This document shows, in pieces, positions 1 through 8,134 of a DNA stretch of 40,178 nt. The position numbers were made by a program, and so were the translations under genes. The stretch is taken from contig NZ_VUAZ01000162.1 in assembly GCF_009296165.1 (NCBI RefSeq), positions 1 to 40,178 on the forward strand, given 5' to 3'. Origin of the DNA: Pseudomonas kitaguniensis. Lineage in GTDB: Bacteria; Pseudomonadota; Gammaproteobacteria; Pseudomonadales; Pseudomonadaceae. Positions within the stretch are counted from its first letter, which is position 1. Each line of letters begins with the position of its first letter. A model generated the notes under the pieces. That model saw only the letters and a list, made by a program, of their open reading frames with translations, searched no databases and was not told where the DNA came from.

Positions 1-13
1 GCGCTATACCCCG
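1..13 (-). tRNA. tRNA-Pro, 5' end only (cut by window edge)
   Basis: On the minus strand these 13 bases read CGGGGTATAGCGC, identical to the 5' acceptor and D-stem start of the tRNA-Pro at 188-262. The rest of the gene lies outside the window. It is a second proline tRNA copy in the same cluster, downstream of tRNA-Lys and a hairpin. The anticodon cannot be seen. Confidence 0.7.
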
Positions 14-43
14 GTAAACAAAAGGCGACCTTGCGATCGCCTT
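14..43 (-). terminator. Hairpin with T-rich tail between tRNA-Lys and the next tRNA-Pro
   Basis: On the minus strand a perfect 7-bp stem AAGGCGA/TCGCCTT (37-43 with 22-28) with an 8-nt loop is followed by TTTTGTTT. This has the form of an intrinsic terminator for the Asn-Pro-Lys tRNA transcript. It sits only about 10 nt before the next tRNA-Pro, so it could instead be a processing or spacer hairpin in a longer tRNA precursor. Confidence 0.5.
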
Positions 44-106
44 CTTCGATCAGCGCTTTTGGCGTCTGATCTTAAGATTCGATTCCAGCGTTAACTGGTC
101 TCAAAA

Positions 107-182
107 TGGTGGGTCGTGTGGGATTCGAACCTACGACCAATTGGTTAAAAGCCAACTGCTCTACCAACTGAGCTAACGACCC
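107..182 (-). tRNA. tRNA-Lys(TTT)
   Basis: This 76-nt cloverleaf includes an encoded CCA end (tgg at 107-109 on the plus strand). The acceptor stem is GGGTCGT/ACGACCC, the T loop is TTCGAAT and the anticodon loop is CTTTTAA, giving anticodon TTT. The sequence is close to the standard proteobacterial tRNA-Lys. It is the third gene of the minus-strand Asn-Pro-Lys cluster. Confidence 0.97.
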
Positions 183-187
183 AAATA

Positions 188-262
188 TGGTCGGGGTAAG
201 GGGACTTCGAACTCCTGACATCCTGCTCCCAAGCAGCGCGCTACGGACTGCGCTATACCCCG
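188..262 (-). tRNA. tRNA-Pro(TGG)-like gene, apparently defective
   Basis: The 7-bp acceptor stem CGGGGTA/TACCCCG, encoded CCA and TGGGA anticodon region identify a proline tRNA with anticodon TGG. It is 75 nt instead of about 77. Compared with the standard fold, the D loop has one G where GG is expected (AGTCCGTAGC). The anticodon arm is short by one C and one T (GCTGC-TTGGGA-GCAGG, giving a 6-nt loop with a regular stem). The T loop is followed by one extra base (TTCGAAGTCCCC). As written it would not fold normally. It may be a pseudo-tRNA or carry sequence errors, since the three losses lie in short runs of one base. Another proline copy begins at the window edge. Confidence 0.75.
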
Positions 263-271
263 GTTTGAAAT

Positions 272-347
272 TGGCTCCGTGACCAGGACTCGAACCTGGG
301 ACCCAATGATTAACAGTCATTTGCTCTACCGACTGAGCTATCACGGA
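272..347 (-). tRNA. tRNA-Asn(GTT)
   Basis: This 76-nt cloverleaf has acceptor stem TCCGTGA/TCACGGA, D arm GCTC..GAGC, anticodon loop CTGTTAA (anticodon GTT), T loop TTCGAGT and encoded CCA. It is the first gene of the minus-strand cluster, about 85 nt downstream of the predicted start site from the promoter at 437-464. Confidence 0.97.
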
Positions 348-436
348 ACTACATATTTCAAAGTACAACTTTTACTGCGGTAAAACCTTCTCTTCAGTCC
401 GTCCGTATCGCTACGTTCGTGCCTCCGAGGCGCGCT

Positions 437-464
437 ATTCTACAATCTTAAAAACCCCTGTCAA
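437..464 (-). promoter_or_regulatory. Sigma-70 promoter of the tRNA cluster
   Basis: On the minus strand TTGACA (464-459) is followed after 16 nt by TAGAAT (442-437). An A/T-rich stretch lies upstream and a GC-rich discriminator (AGCGCGCC) downstream. This is typical of strong, stringently controlled stable-RNA promoters. The gene-free stretch 348-650 holds only this promoter, its leader, and the clpB terminator at 597-625. Confidence 0.8.
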
Positions 465-596
465 CCCTTTAAATTGCTTTTAAGACAATGATTTGCGCTT
501 CTTTCTGATTTCTCCTTGGGGAGAAGAAACCCGTGGGCTGACGTTGCTGCGGGGCGCACTTTACAAGCCTTTGCCTTACAGTTCAACGCCCTATCG

Positions 597-625
597 AAAA
601 AAAAGGCCCCGCAACGCGAGGCCTT
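597..625 (-). terminator. Intrinsic terminator of clpB
   Basis: On the minus strand a 10-bp stem AAGGCCTCGC/GCGGGGCCTT (one T-G pair) with a 3-nt loop is followed by a run of eight T. It lies 26 nt after the clpB stop codon. Confidence 0.9.
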
Positions 626-650
626 CTCCGGCAAGCCATACGGCTTGGGT

Positions 651-3215
651 TTAATTGAAGACGATTTCGTCGTTTGCCACCGTGGCCGTGACGCTGGTGC
701 CCGGCATAAAGCTGCCCGACAGGATCAACTGCGCCAGCGGGTTTTCGATCCAGCGCTGAATCGCGCGTTTCAGTGGCCGCGCGCCATACACCGGGTCGTA
801 ACCGACCGCGATCAGCTTGTCCAATGCTTCGCGGCTCAGTTCCAGCGACAACTCACGCTCAGCCAGGCGGCTGCGCAGACGCCCCAACTGGATCTCGGTA
901 ATACCGGCAATCTGATCACGCGCCAACGGCTCGAAGATCACCACTTCATCCACCCGGTTGATAAATTCCGGGCGGAAGTGCGTGGTCAGTGCGTCCATCA
1001 CAGCGGCGCGCTGGCCTTCACGATCGCCAACCAGTTCCTGAATCTGTGCCGAGCCCAGGTTGGAGGTCATCACGATCACCGTATTACGGAAGTCCACGGT
1101 GCGCCCGTGGCTGTCGGTCAAGCGGCCGTCTTCGAGCACCTGCAGCAAGATGTTGAACACATCCGGGTGAGCCTTCTCGACCTCGTCCAGCAGAATCACC
1201 GAGTAAGGCTTACGCCGCACAGCTTCGGTCAGGTAACCGCCCTCCTCGTAGCCCACGTAGCCTGGTGGGGCACCGATCAAGCGCGCCACCGAATGTTTCT
1301 CCATGAACTCGGACATATCGATGCGCACCATGGCCTCTTCAGTGTCGAAGAGAAACTCGGCCAAGGCCTTGCACAGCTCGGTCTTGCCCACGCCGGTTGG
1401 ACCGAGGAACATGAACGAGCCGCTCGGACGGTTCGGGTCGGACAAGCCGGCACGCGAGCGCCGTACGGCGTTGGACACCGCCACCACCGCTTCTTCCTGG
1501 CCGATCACGCGTTGATGCAGCAAGCTTTCCATCTTCAGCAACTTGTCGCGCTCGCCTTCGAGCATTTTCGACACCGGAATACCGGTCCACTTGGAAACCA
1601 CTTCGGCAATTTCTTCCTCGGTTACCTTGCTGCGCAGCAACTGGTTCTCGCTCTTGCCGTGCTGGTCGACCATTTGCAGGCTGCGCTCCAGGTCCGGGAT
1701 GACCCCGTACTGCAACTCGGCCATGCGGTTCAGGTCGCCTTTACGGCGCGCCGCTTCGAGTTCCTGACGCGACTGCTCGATCTTTTGCTGGATCTGCGCA
1801 GAACCCTGCACTTCGGCTTTTTCCGAGGTCCAGATTTCTTCGAGGTCGGCGTACTCGCGCTCCAGACGCAGAATTTCTTCCTGAAGCTTTTCCAGACGCT
1901 TCTTGGCCGCGTCGTCCTCTTCTTTTTTCAGCGCCTGAGATTCGACCTTCAGTTGAATCAGGCGCCGATCAAGACGGTCGAGCACTTCCGGCTTGGAGTC
2001 GATCTCCATGCGAATGCGGCTGGCGGCTTCGTCGATCAAATCGATGGCCTTGTCCGGCAACTGACGGTCGGTGATATAGCGATGGCTCAATTTGGCCGCC
2101 GCAATGATCGCGCCGTCAGTGATCGCCACCTTGTGGTGGACCTCATAACGCTCTTTCAGGCCACGCAGAATGGCGATGGTGTCTTCTTCGCTCGGTTCCT
2201 CCACCAGCACTTTCTGAAAACGGCGCTCCAGGGCGGCGTCCTTTTCAATGTACTGGCGGTATTCGTTAAGCGTGGTCGCGCCGACGCAATGCAACTCACC
2301 GCGCGCCAAGGCGGGCTTGAGCATGTTGCCGGCGTCCATCGAGCCCTCGCCTTTACCGGCGCCGACCATGGTGTGCAGTTCGTCGATAAACAGGATGATC
2401 TGCCCGTCCTGCTTCGACAGCTCGTTAAGCAGGGATTTCAGACGCTCCTCGAACTCGCCACGGAACTTGGCACCGGCGATCAGCGAGCCCATGTCCAGCG
2501 ACAACAGGCGCTTGCCTTTAAGGCCGTCCGGCACTTCACCATTGATGATGCGCTGGGCAAGGCCTTCGGCGATCGCGGTTTTACCCACGCCAGGCTCACC
2601 GATCAGCACCGGGTTGTTTTTGGTGCGGCGTTGCAACACCTGGATGGTGCGACGAATCTCGTCGTCACGGCCGATCACCGGGTCCAGCTTGCCTTCTTCG
2701 GCGCGCTTGGTCAGGTCGACGGTGTACTTGTCCAGGGCTTGGCGCGACTCCTCATGGTTGGGGTCATTCACCGCATCGCCGCCACGCAGGTTGTTGATGG
2801 CGTTTTCCAGGGCTTTTTTGCTCACGCCCTGGCCCAGCAACAACTTGCCGAGCTTGCTGTTCTCGTCCATCGCGGCGAGCAGCACCAGTTCGCTGGAGAT
2901 GAACTGGTCACCTTTCTGCTGAGCCAGCCGATCCGCTTGGTTGAGCAGGCGCGCCAGTTCCTGCGACATGTTCACGTCGCCGGTAGGGTTTTGGATTTTC
3001 GGCAGTTGGTCGAGCTCTTTGCTCAACTCCTTGCGCAGGCTGTTGATGTCAAAGCCCACCTGCATCAGCAAGGGCTTGATAGAACCACCTTGCTGTTCCA
3101 GGAGTGCCTGCATCAAGTGCGCAGGCTCGATGGCCGGGTGGTCGAGGCCGACCGCCAACGATTGAGAATCTGATAATGCCAACTGCAATTTGCTGGTTAA
3201 ACGATCAATACGCAT
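651..3215 (-). CDS. clpB: ATP-dependent disaggregase ClpB
   Basis: ClpB is the cytosolic Hsp100 ring ATPase that pulls proteins out of heat-induced aggregates together with DnaK. The 854 residues match the family length. Visible in order are an N-terminal Clp repeat domain, nucleotide-binding domain 1 with Walker A GEPGVGKT near residue 206 and Walker B FIDELH, a long charged coiled-coil middle domain (about 400-525) that distinguishes ClpB from ClpA, and domain 2 with GPTGVGKT near 605 and LLDEVEKAHPDV. The ATG at 3215 has a good Shine-Dalgarno sequence (AAGGAAGG). A sigma-32 type promoter lies about 75 nt upstream and a strong terminator follows. It is transcribed alone or partly by read-through from rluD-pgeF, whose last gene ends 131 nt upstream. 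Confidence 0.98.
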   Translation of the reverse strand: MRIDRLTSKLQLALSDSQSLAVGLDHPAIEPAHLMQALLEQQGGSIKPLLMQVGFDINSLRKELSKELDQLPKIQNPTGDVNMSQELARLLNQADRLAQQKGDQFISSELVLLAAMDENSKLGKLLLGQGVSKKALENAINNLRGGDAVNDPNHEESRQALDKYTVDLTKRAEEGKLDPVIGRDDEIRRTIQVLQRRTKNNPVLIGEPGVGKTAIAEGLAQRIINGEVPDGLKGKRLLSLDMGSLIAGAKFRGEFEERLKSLLNELSKQDGQIILFIDELHTMVGAGKGEGSMDAGNMLKPALARGELHCVGATTLNEYRQYIEKDAALERRFQKVLVEEPSEEDTIAILRGLKERYEVHHKVAITDGAIIAAAKLSHRYITDRQLPDKAIDLIDEAASRIRMEIDSKPEVLDRLDRRLIQLKVESQALKKEEDDAAKKRLEKLQEEILRLEREYADLEEIWTSEKAEVQGSAQIQQKIEQSRQELEAARRKGDLNRMAELQYGVIPDLERSLQMVDQHGKSENQLLRSKVTEEEIAEVVSKWTGIPVSKMLEGERDKLLKMESLLHQRVIGQEEAVVAVSNAVRRSRAGLSDPNRPSGSFMFLGPTGVGKTELCKALAEFLFDTEEAMVRIDMSEFMEKHSVARLIGAPPGYVGYEEGGYLTEAVRRKPYSVILLDEVEKAHPDVFNILLQVLEDGRLTDSHGRTVDFRNTVIVMTSNLGSAQIQELVGDREGQRAAVMDALTTHFRPEFINRVDEVVIFEPLARDQIAGITEIQLGRLRSRLAERELSLELSREALDKLIAVGYDPVYGARPLKRAIQRWIENPLAQLILSGSFMPGTSVTATVANDEIVFN

Positions 3216-3287
3216 GAGTCACCTTCCTTTTGAGCAGGCCGGAGCTACAAACACATCCTGAATAAAGAAACCTGCCAGATAGCCCTA

Positions 3288-3316
3288 TAGATGGGGTGGA
3301 TTCTGCAAGATTCAAG
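3288..3316 (-). promoter_or_regulatory. Sigma-32 (RpoH) heat-shock promoter of clpB
   Basis: On the minus strand CTTGAA (3316-3311) is followed after 14 nt by CCCCATCTA (3296-3288). These match both halves and the spacing of the RpoH promoter consensus. Position and orientation fit heat induction of clpB. Confidence 0.88.
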
Positions 3317-3346
3317 CGCGCAAACGTTGATGTGAGTCAGCAGAGT

Positions 3347-4072
3347 CTAGCGTTCAAGCCAGATAAGTGAGGCGAATCGACCGGTGCGTGGGCTGCGGCG
3401 ATAAGAAAAGAATCGTGGGTCGGTCACGGTACACAAACCGCCACCGTAGACGGCAGTGATGCCGCATGCCGCAAGGCGCAGGCGCGCCAGTTGGTAGATG
3501 TCGGCAAGGTACTTGCCGGGGTTGTGGCTTGGCACAAACGCTTGGGCAGCGACCGGCAGTTGCTGAACGAACGCTTGACGCACTTCCGGGCCGACTTCAA
3601 AGGCTTGCGGGCCAATCGCCGGGCCGAGCCAGACCAAAACGTCGGCAGGCTCGGCATTCAGGCTTTCGAAGGCCGCTTCGAGCACGCCCGCCGCCAGCCC
3701 ACGCCAACCGGCATGCGCTGCGGCCACGCGCGTGCCGGCACGGTTGCAGAACAGTGCGGGCAAGCAATCAGCCGTCATCGACGTGCAGGCAATACCCGGC
3801 GTGCTGGTCCAACTGCCATCGGCTTCGGCGATGCGCGACGGGTCAGCCTCGACCACGGTGACCCCGTGGACCTGGCGTAACCAGGCCGGCTGAATAGTGA
3901 AGGCGTGGCCAAGACGGCGACGATTTTCGAGGACGGCCTCAAGGTCGTCCTCGACATGATCGCCCAGGTTGAGGCTGTCGAACGGCGCCAGACTGACGCC
4001 GCCCGCACGGGTGGTGACGCAGGCTTTAACCTGAGCCGGCGCGGGCCAGTCAGGCATCAGCCAGTCACTCAT
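3347..4072 (-). CDS. pgeF: Laccase-domain purine nucleoside phosphorylase/polyphenol oxidase family protein PgeF (YfiH)
   Basis: This is a member of the Cu-oxidase_4 (YfiH/LACC1) family. Bacterial members were first called polyphenol oxidases; later work assigns purine nucleoside phosphorylase or adenosine deaminase activity, or peptidoglycan editing, so the cellular role remains debated. The conserved metal/active-site residues are present: RQVHG (His69), ADCLP (Cys103) and AAAHAGWRG (His120). The length of 241 aa is usual. The start ATG overlaps the rluD stop in an ATGA arrangement, so the two genes are translationally coupled. The rluD-pgeF-clpB order is common in Pseudomonas. Confidence 0.92.
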   Translation of the reverse strand: MSDWLMPDWPAPAQVKACVTTRAGGVSLAPFDSLNLGDHVEDDLEAVLENRRRLGHAFTIQPAWLRQVHGVTVVEADPSRIAEADGSWTSTPGIACTSMTADCLPALFCNRAGTRVAAAHAGWRGLAAGVLEAAFESLNAEPADVLVWLGPAIGPQAFEVGPEVRQAFVQQLPVAAQAFVPSHNPGKYLADIYQLARLRLAACGITAVYGGGLCTVTDPRFFSYRRSPRTGRFASLIWLER

Positions 4073-5031
4073 CCGATAAACGCCTCGCGATCCTGCTTGA
4101 GTAGCGACAACAACCAGACCAAATCGTCTGGCAGAGGCGATTCCCAGCTCATCCGCTTACCGCTCGTCGGATGATCCAGTTCCAGGAAACGTGCATGCAG
4201 TGCCTGGCGCGGGAAGGATTTCAGCGATTCAACCATGGTCACACTGGCCGCCGGCGGAATACGGAAGCGGCCACCGTAGGCCGGGTCCCCGACCAACGGG
4301 AAGTTAATGTGCGCCATGTGCACGCGAATCTGGTGCGTACGGCCGGTTTCCAGCTTGACCCGCACATGCGTGTGGGAGCGGAAACGCTCCAGCACACGGT
4401 AGTGGCTGACGGCCTGCTTGCCGCCTTCCATCACCGCCATACGCTGGCGCTGCTGGCCGTGGCGACCGATGGGCGCGTTGATCTTGCCACCTGCCACCAC
4501 CACACCGATCACGATGCATTCGTAGATGCGGCTGACGCTGCGGCTCTGCAATTGTGTGACCAGCTGCGTCTGCGCCTGGATAGTCTTGGCCACCACCATA
4601 AGGCCGGTGGTGTCCTTGTCCAGGCGGTGCACGATGCCGCAGCGCGGGACATTGATGATGTCCGGCACGTGGTGCAACAAGGCATTGAGCAAAGTGCCAT
4701 CAGCGTGACCGGCAGCCGGGTGAACCACCAGGCCTGCGGGTTTATTGATGACCAGGATGTCGTCGTCTTCATAGACGATGTCCAGCTCGATGTCCTGAGC
4801 GACCCATTCTCCCTGAGCTTCCTGCTCGGCGGTCAGCTCAAGAATCGTACCGCCATGCACTATGTCTCGCGGGCGGATAACCGCTCCATCCACAGTCAGG
4901 CGGCCGTCTTTGATCCAGGCGGAAAGGCGCGAGCGCGAGTGCTCAGCGAATAATTGTGCGGCGACTTGATCGAGGCGTTGGCCGCCCAATTCGGACGGCA
5001 CCTCTGCGCGAAGTTCAATTTTATCGGACAT
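4069..5031 (-). CDS. rluD: 23S rRNA pseudouridine synthase RluD
   Basis: RluD makes pseudouridines 1911, 1915 and 1917 in helix 69 of 23S rRNA, which matter for ribosome assembly and release-factor function. An S4 RNA-binding domain occupies about residues 17-65. The RluA-type catalytic motif HRLDKDTTG carries the nucleophile Asp138. The C-terminal GRTHQIRVHMAHI stretch is typical of the family. The length of 320 aa fits. It is the first gene of the rluD-pgeF pair and is divergent from bamD, an arrangement common in Pseudomonas. Confidence 0.95.
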   Translation of the reverse strand: MSDKIELRAEVPSELGGQRLDQVAAQLFAEHSRSRLSAWIKDGRLTVDGAVIRPRDIVHGGTILELTAEQEAQGEWVAQDIELDIVYEDDDILVINKPAGLVVHPAAGHADGTLLNALLHHVPDIINVPRCGIVHRLDKDTTGLMVVAKTIQAQTQLVTQLQSRSVSRIYECIVIGVVVAGGKINAPIGRHGQQRQRMAVMEGGKQAVSHYRVLERFRSHTHVRVKLETGRTHQIRVHMAHINFPLVGDPAYGGRFRIPPAASVTMVESLKSFPRQALHARFLELDHPTSGKRMSWESPLPDDLVWLLSLLKQDREAFIG

Positions 5032-5124
5032 GCTCAGACTAGGCGTGGCACAGCCTTTGGTTTCGGCTGCGCGCTTGTGGTTAAATACGGCGTCTTTTGC
5101 CCCGAGGCTTTCAACGGGGCGCTC

Positions 5125-5130
5125 ATCATA
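5125..5130 (-). promoter_or_regulatory. Possible extended -10 promoter for rluD
   Basis: On the minus strand TGTTATGAT gives an extended -10 element about 95 nt before the rluD start. No convincing -35 is seen. The leader after it contains a GC-rich hairpin (5099-5120). Weak call. Confidence 0.35.
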
Positions 5131-5180
5131 ACAGGACGGCCCCGCCCAAGACAGCGGCCGTCATAGGGACGCAAGCCGCC

Positions 5181-6206
5181 ATGCAAGTGAAACACCTGCT
5201 GCTGATCGCCATCCTCGCCATGACTGCTGCTTGCTCGTCAACAAAGGAAGTCGTCGACGAAAACCTGAGCGAAGTCGAGCTGTATCAATTAGCTCAAAAA
5301 GACTTGGACAATAATAGCTACACCAGCGCCACAGCGAAGCTGAAGGCCCTGGAGTCACGCTATCCGTTCGGGCGCTATGCCGACCAGGCACAGCTTGAGC
5401 TGATCTACGCCAACTACAAAAACGCCGAGCCGGAAGCTGCCAAGTCCGCCGCCGAGCGTTTTATCCGCCTGCACCCGCAGCACCCGAACGTCGACTACGC
5501 CTACTACATGAAGGGCCTGACCTCGTTCGACCAGGACGTGGGCCTGCTGGCGCGCTTCCTGCCGCTGGACATGACCAAGCGTGACCCGGGCGCTGCCCGC
5601 GACTCCTACAACGAGTTCGCCCAGCTGACCAGCCGCTATCCCAACAGCCGCTACGCGCCGGACGCCAAGCAGCGCATGATCTACCTGCGCAACCTGCTCG
5701 CGTCCTACGAGATTCACGTGGCCCACTACTACCTGACCCGTCAGGCCTACGTCGCCGCCGCCAACCGTGGGCGCTATGTGGTAGAAAACTTCCAGGAAAC
5801 CCCTTCCGTGGGTGACGGCCTGGCGGTGATGACCGAGGCTTACCAGCGCCTGCACCTGGACGCCCTGGCGACCACCAGCCTGGAAACCCTGAAGCTCAAC
5901 TACCCCGATCACCCAAGCCTGAAAGACGGCCAATTCGTGCCTCAGGTTGCCGAAGCCGACAACCGTTCGTGGCTGAGCAAGTACACCTTGGGCCTGATCG
6001 AGTCGCGCCCACCGTTGCCGCCGGGCGAAACCCGCGCCAACCAGGACGTGATGAAGCAGTACCAGGACGCCAAAGAAGCGATTCCTTCGGACCTCAAGCC
6101 GCATGACGAAAACGGCGACGTGATTGAAGAAGAAGCGCCACAGGCCCTTGGCAACAACGAAGACCGCTCGTGGTTCAGCTACATGACCTTCGGCGTGTTC
6201 GACTGA
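5181..6206 (+). CDS. bamD: Outer membrane assembly lipoprotein BamD
   Basis: BamD (YfiO/ComL) is the essential lipoprotein of the BAM complex that, with BamA, inserts beta-barrel proteins into the outer membrane. The ATG at 5181 gives a short signal peptide ending in the lipobox MTAAC with lipidated Cys18. The reading frame stays open upstream, but only this start produces a proper lipoprotein signal. TPR-like helices follow, including ALESRYPFGRYADQAQLEL and FIRLHPQHPNVDYAYYMKG. At 341 aa it is longer than E. coli BamD (245 aa), with a polar, acidic C-terminal extension that is usual in Pseudomonas. It stands alone, divergent from rluD, and is followed by a strong terminator. Confidence 0.96.
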   Translation: MQVKHLLLIAILAMTAACSSTKEVVDENLSEVELYQLAQKDLDNNSYTSATAKLKALESRYPFGRYADQAQLELIYANYKNAEPEAAKSAAERFIRLHPQHPNVDYAYYMKGLTSFDQDVGLLARFLPLDMTKRDPGAARDSYNEFAQLTSRYPNSRYAPDAKQRMIYLRNLLASYEIHVAHYYLTRQAYVAAANRGRYVVENFQETPSVGDGLAVMTEAYQRLHLDALATTSLETLKLNYPDHPSLKDGQFVPQVAEADNRSWLSKYTLGLIESRPPLPPGETRANQDVMKQYQDAKEAIPSDLKPHDENGDVIEEEAPQALGNNEDRSWFSYMTFGVFD

Positions 6207-6222
6207 TCGTTCGACGCTACGT

Positions 6223-6252
6223 AAAAGGGAGCCCCGCGAGGCTCCCTTTTTC
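6223..6252 (+). terminator. Intrinsic terminator of bamD
   Basis: The stem AAAAGGGAGCC/GGCTCCCTTTT closes a 6-nt loop and ends in a T run, 17 nt after the bamD stop codon. The A-rich 5' side would also allow termination from the opposite direction. Confidence 0.9.
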
Positions 6253-6329
6253 ATGGCCGGTATTATTGCGCTGTGCGCCTGCCAAGACCTTGGCTAAACT
6301 GGCGCATTCCTTGTCGAGAAACTCCCATC

Positions 6330-6563
6330 ATGGTTCGTCTACTGTTCTGGATTGCCGTTATTGCTGCCGCAGTATGGTTGTGGCGCAAATTCAAAAGCCC
6401 TGGCGTAGCACAGCAACGCTCCGGCGAATCCGAGGCCGCCTTGATGGTGCGCTGCGCCCACTGCGGCGTGCACTTGCCGCAGAACCGCGCACTCAGCTCG
6501 CGCCAAGCGTGGTACTGCACGCAGGCACACCTGGAACAAGGCCCGAAGTCTATCGAGCGTTGA
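6330..6563 (+). CDS. Small PP0621-family membrane-anchored protein with Cys motif
   Basis: This 77-aa protein resembles the PP0621 family of Pseudomonas, whose function is unknown. It has one N-terminal membrane segment (LLFWIAVIAAAVWLW, about residues 4-18), a short polar linker, and a C-terminal CAHCG ... YCTQAH pattern that could bind a metal such as zinc. The frame is open up to 6273, but the ATG at 6330 begins the protein at its membrane anchor as in relatives, so I chose it. No strong ribosome site is visible. Its last 14 bases overlap the 3' end of convergent thiO. Confidence 0.8.
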   Translation: MVRLLFWIAVIAAAVWLWRKFKSPGVAQQRSGESEAALMVRCAHCGVHLPQNRALSSRQAWYCTQAHLEQGPKSIER

Positions 6564-7659
6564 CCCGGCCTTGCGGCGCATAAGGCGCCGGGTCGATGAT
6601 CGGTGTACGCCCCAGCAACAAGTCGGCAAATAACTGGCAGGAGGCCGGTGCCAGTACCAGGCCATTGCGGTAATGCCCGCAATTGAGCCACAGCCCTTTG
6701 AAGCCCTGGACCTCGCCGATGTAGGGAATGCCCTCGGGTGAGCCGGGCCGCAAACCGGCCCAATGGCCTACCACGTCGGCGCCCGCCAACGCGGGAATCA
6801 ACGCCTCGGCTGAAGCCTTGAGGCTTTGCAGTGCCGACTCGGTTGGCGTCTTGTCGAAACCTTCATGCTCCAACGTGCTACCGATCAGAATATGCCCGTC
6901 ACGCCGCGGGATCGCATAGCGCCCTTTGGCCAGGACCATGCTCGACAAGAAATCCGCCGCACATTTGTACAAAATCATTTGGCCCTTGACCGGCTCAACC
7001 GGCAACGACAAACCCAGCGTGCCGAGCAATTCCCCACTCCAGGCACCGGCAGCCAACACGACATGCTCACCCAGCACCGGCCCTGCCGCCGTGCGCACGC
7101 CCACCACGCTGTCACCGTCGAGAACAAACCCGTTCACCTCGCACTGCTCATGAACGGTTACGCCGGGCAGCGCCAACAACGCGGCTTTAAGCGCCTTGAC
7201 CAAGCGCGGGTTACGCACATTGGCCACGCCGGCCATGTAGATCGCCTGAGAATACCCGCCACCCAGCACCGGCACCGCATCATGCACGGCGCGCACATCG
7301 ACTTTGCTCAATGGCCGCCCCTCGCGGGCAGCCCATGCCAATGCCTCGGCTTCGTCAGCCAGGTCCAGCCAGTACAAGCCCGTGGTATGCACTTGCGGGT
7401 CCACGCCGGTGGCGGCGAATAACCGCTCAGCCAGTTGCGGGTAAAAATCCTGCGACCAATGAGCCAGCGCGGTAACCGCCGGGCTGTAGCGCCACGGGTA
7501 CAACGGCGAAACAATCCCGCCGCCCGCCCAGGAAGACTCCTGCCCAAGCCCTGAACGCTCCAGCAGCACGACGGCCTGCCCTTGTGTGGCGAGGTTGAAC
7601 GCGGTCAACAGCCCGATTACGCCACCACCGACAATCACCACTTGCTGTTGCTTAGCCAT
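6550..7659 (-). CDS. thiO: Glycine oxidase ThiO
   Basis: ThiO is an FAD enzyme of the DAO family that oxidises glycine to iminoglycine for the thiazole half of thiamine. The dinucleotide-binding motif VVIVGGGVIGLLTAFNLA is at the N-terminus, followed by the family stretch LLERSGLGQESSWAGGGIVSPLYPW and a C-terminal GHWAGLRPGSPEGIPYIG motif. The ATG at 7659 (369 aa) places the GxGxxG motif near residue 10; the in-frame upstream extension has no family resemblance. A second ATG lies directly before it. It lies downstream of pilE (62-nt gap) and ends convergently, overlapping the PP0621-like gene by 14 nt. Confidence 0.93.
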   Translation of the reverse strand: MAKQQQVVIVGGGVIGLLTAFNLATQGQAVVLLERSGLGQESSWAGGGIVSPLYPWRYSPAVTALAHWSQDFYPQLAERLFAATGVDPQVHTTGLYWLDLADEAEALAWAAREGRPLSKVDVRAVHDAVPVLGGGYSQAIYMAGVANVRNPRLVKALKAALLALPGVTVHEQCEVNGFVLDGDSVVGVRTAAGPVLGEHVVLAAGAWSGELLGTLGLSLPVEPVKGQMILYKCAADFLSSMVLAKGRYAIPRRDGHILIGSTLEHEGFDKTPTESALQSLKASAEALIPALAGADVVGHWAGLRPGSPEGIPYIGEVQGFKGLWLNCGHYRNGLVLAPASCQLFADLLLGRTPIIDPAPYAPQGRVNAR

Positions 7660-7721
7660 CATTTGATCCAGCCGATAAAAAGGAAAAAGCGCACCCGGCG
7701 CCCACTCATGCAGCACGCTCA

Positions 7722-8123
7722 TCATTGCCCCCAACACGCTTTGCGCGACATGTCGGGCGCGGCGCCGAGGTTGCTGCGTACGCCCGCGCTGGTCAGGCTG
7801 AATTCACCGCACAGGTCGTCCGCCATGACTGAGCCGACGACGGGCGTAGCCACCAGGCTGAATGCCTGAAGGTTCGATGCAGCGCTGATTCTATAGCGAT
7901 CAGTGCCCGCACTGACGCCGGTTGCATCAATAAAAGTGCCGTTGCGCGTGTAAAAACGCTCGAGGTACTGAGCTTGCTCGATCAATAACGCAACGATTTC
8001 TGCGCGATACACCTTTTTTACCTGACCGGTATACGCCGGGTAAGCGATCCCGGCCAGAAACGCGATAATCGCGACAGCCATCAACAACTCGATCAGGGTA
8101 AAAGCTTGGCAATCCTTGCCCAT
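7722..8123 (-). CDS. pilE: Type IV minor pilin PilE
   Basis: This is a minor pilin of the type IV pilus, processed by PilD and placed at the pilus tip to prime assembly. The class III signal is short (MGKDCQA) and is followed by FTLIELLMAVAIIAFLAGIAYP, with Glu at mature position 5. The residue before the cut is Ala rather than the usual Gly. The C-terminal part has two cysteines (DDLCGE ... KACWGQ) able to form the usual disulfide loop. The ATG at 8123 has a clear ribosome site (AAGGAA). It is the last gene of pilV-pilW-pilX-pilE; the 11-nt gap to pilX leaves no room for pilY1. Confidence 0.9.
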   Translation of the reverse strand: MGKDCQAFTLIELLMAVAIIAFLAGIAYPAYTGQVKKVYRAEIVALLIEQAQYLERFYTRNGTFIDATGVSAGTDRYRISAASNLQAFSLVATPVVGSVMADDLCGEFSLTSAGVRSNLGAAPDMSRKACWGQ

Positions 8124-8134
8124 TGATACGTTCC

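Noticed and set aside
72..368. 98-aa open frame across the tRNA cluster
   Set aside because: It reads through three tRNA genes and is not coding.
516..3173. 885-aa open frame on the plus strand opposite clpB
   Set aside because: It is an antisense shadow of a GC-rich gene, rich in His, Gln and Arg, with no domain and no ribosome site, while clpB on the minus strand is certain.
5099..5120. GC-rich hairpin in the rluD leader
   Set aside because: No T run and no recognisable riboswitch or leader motif; probably chance in GC-rich DNA.
6966..6971. TGTACA inside thiO
   Set aside because: Single site in a coding region with no partner at the N12 distance.
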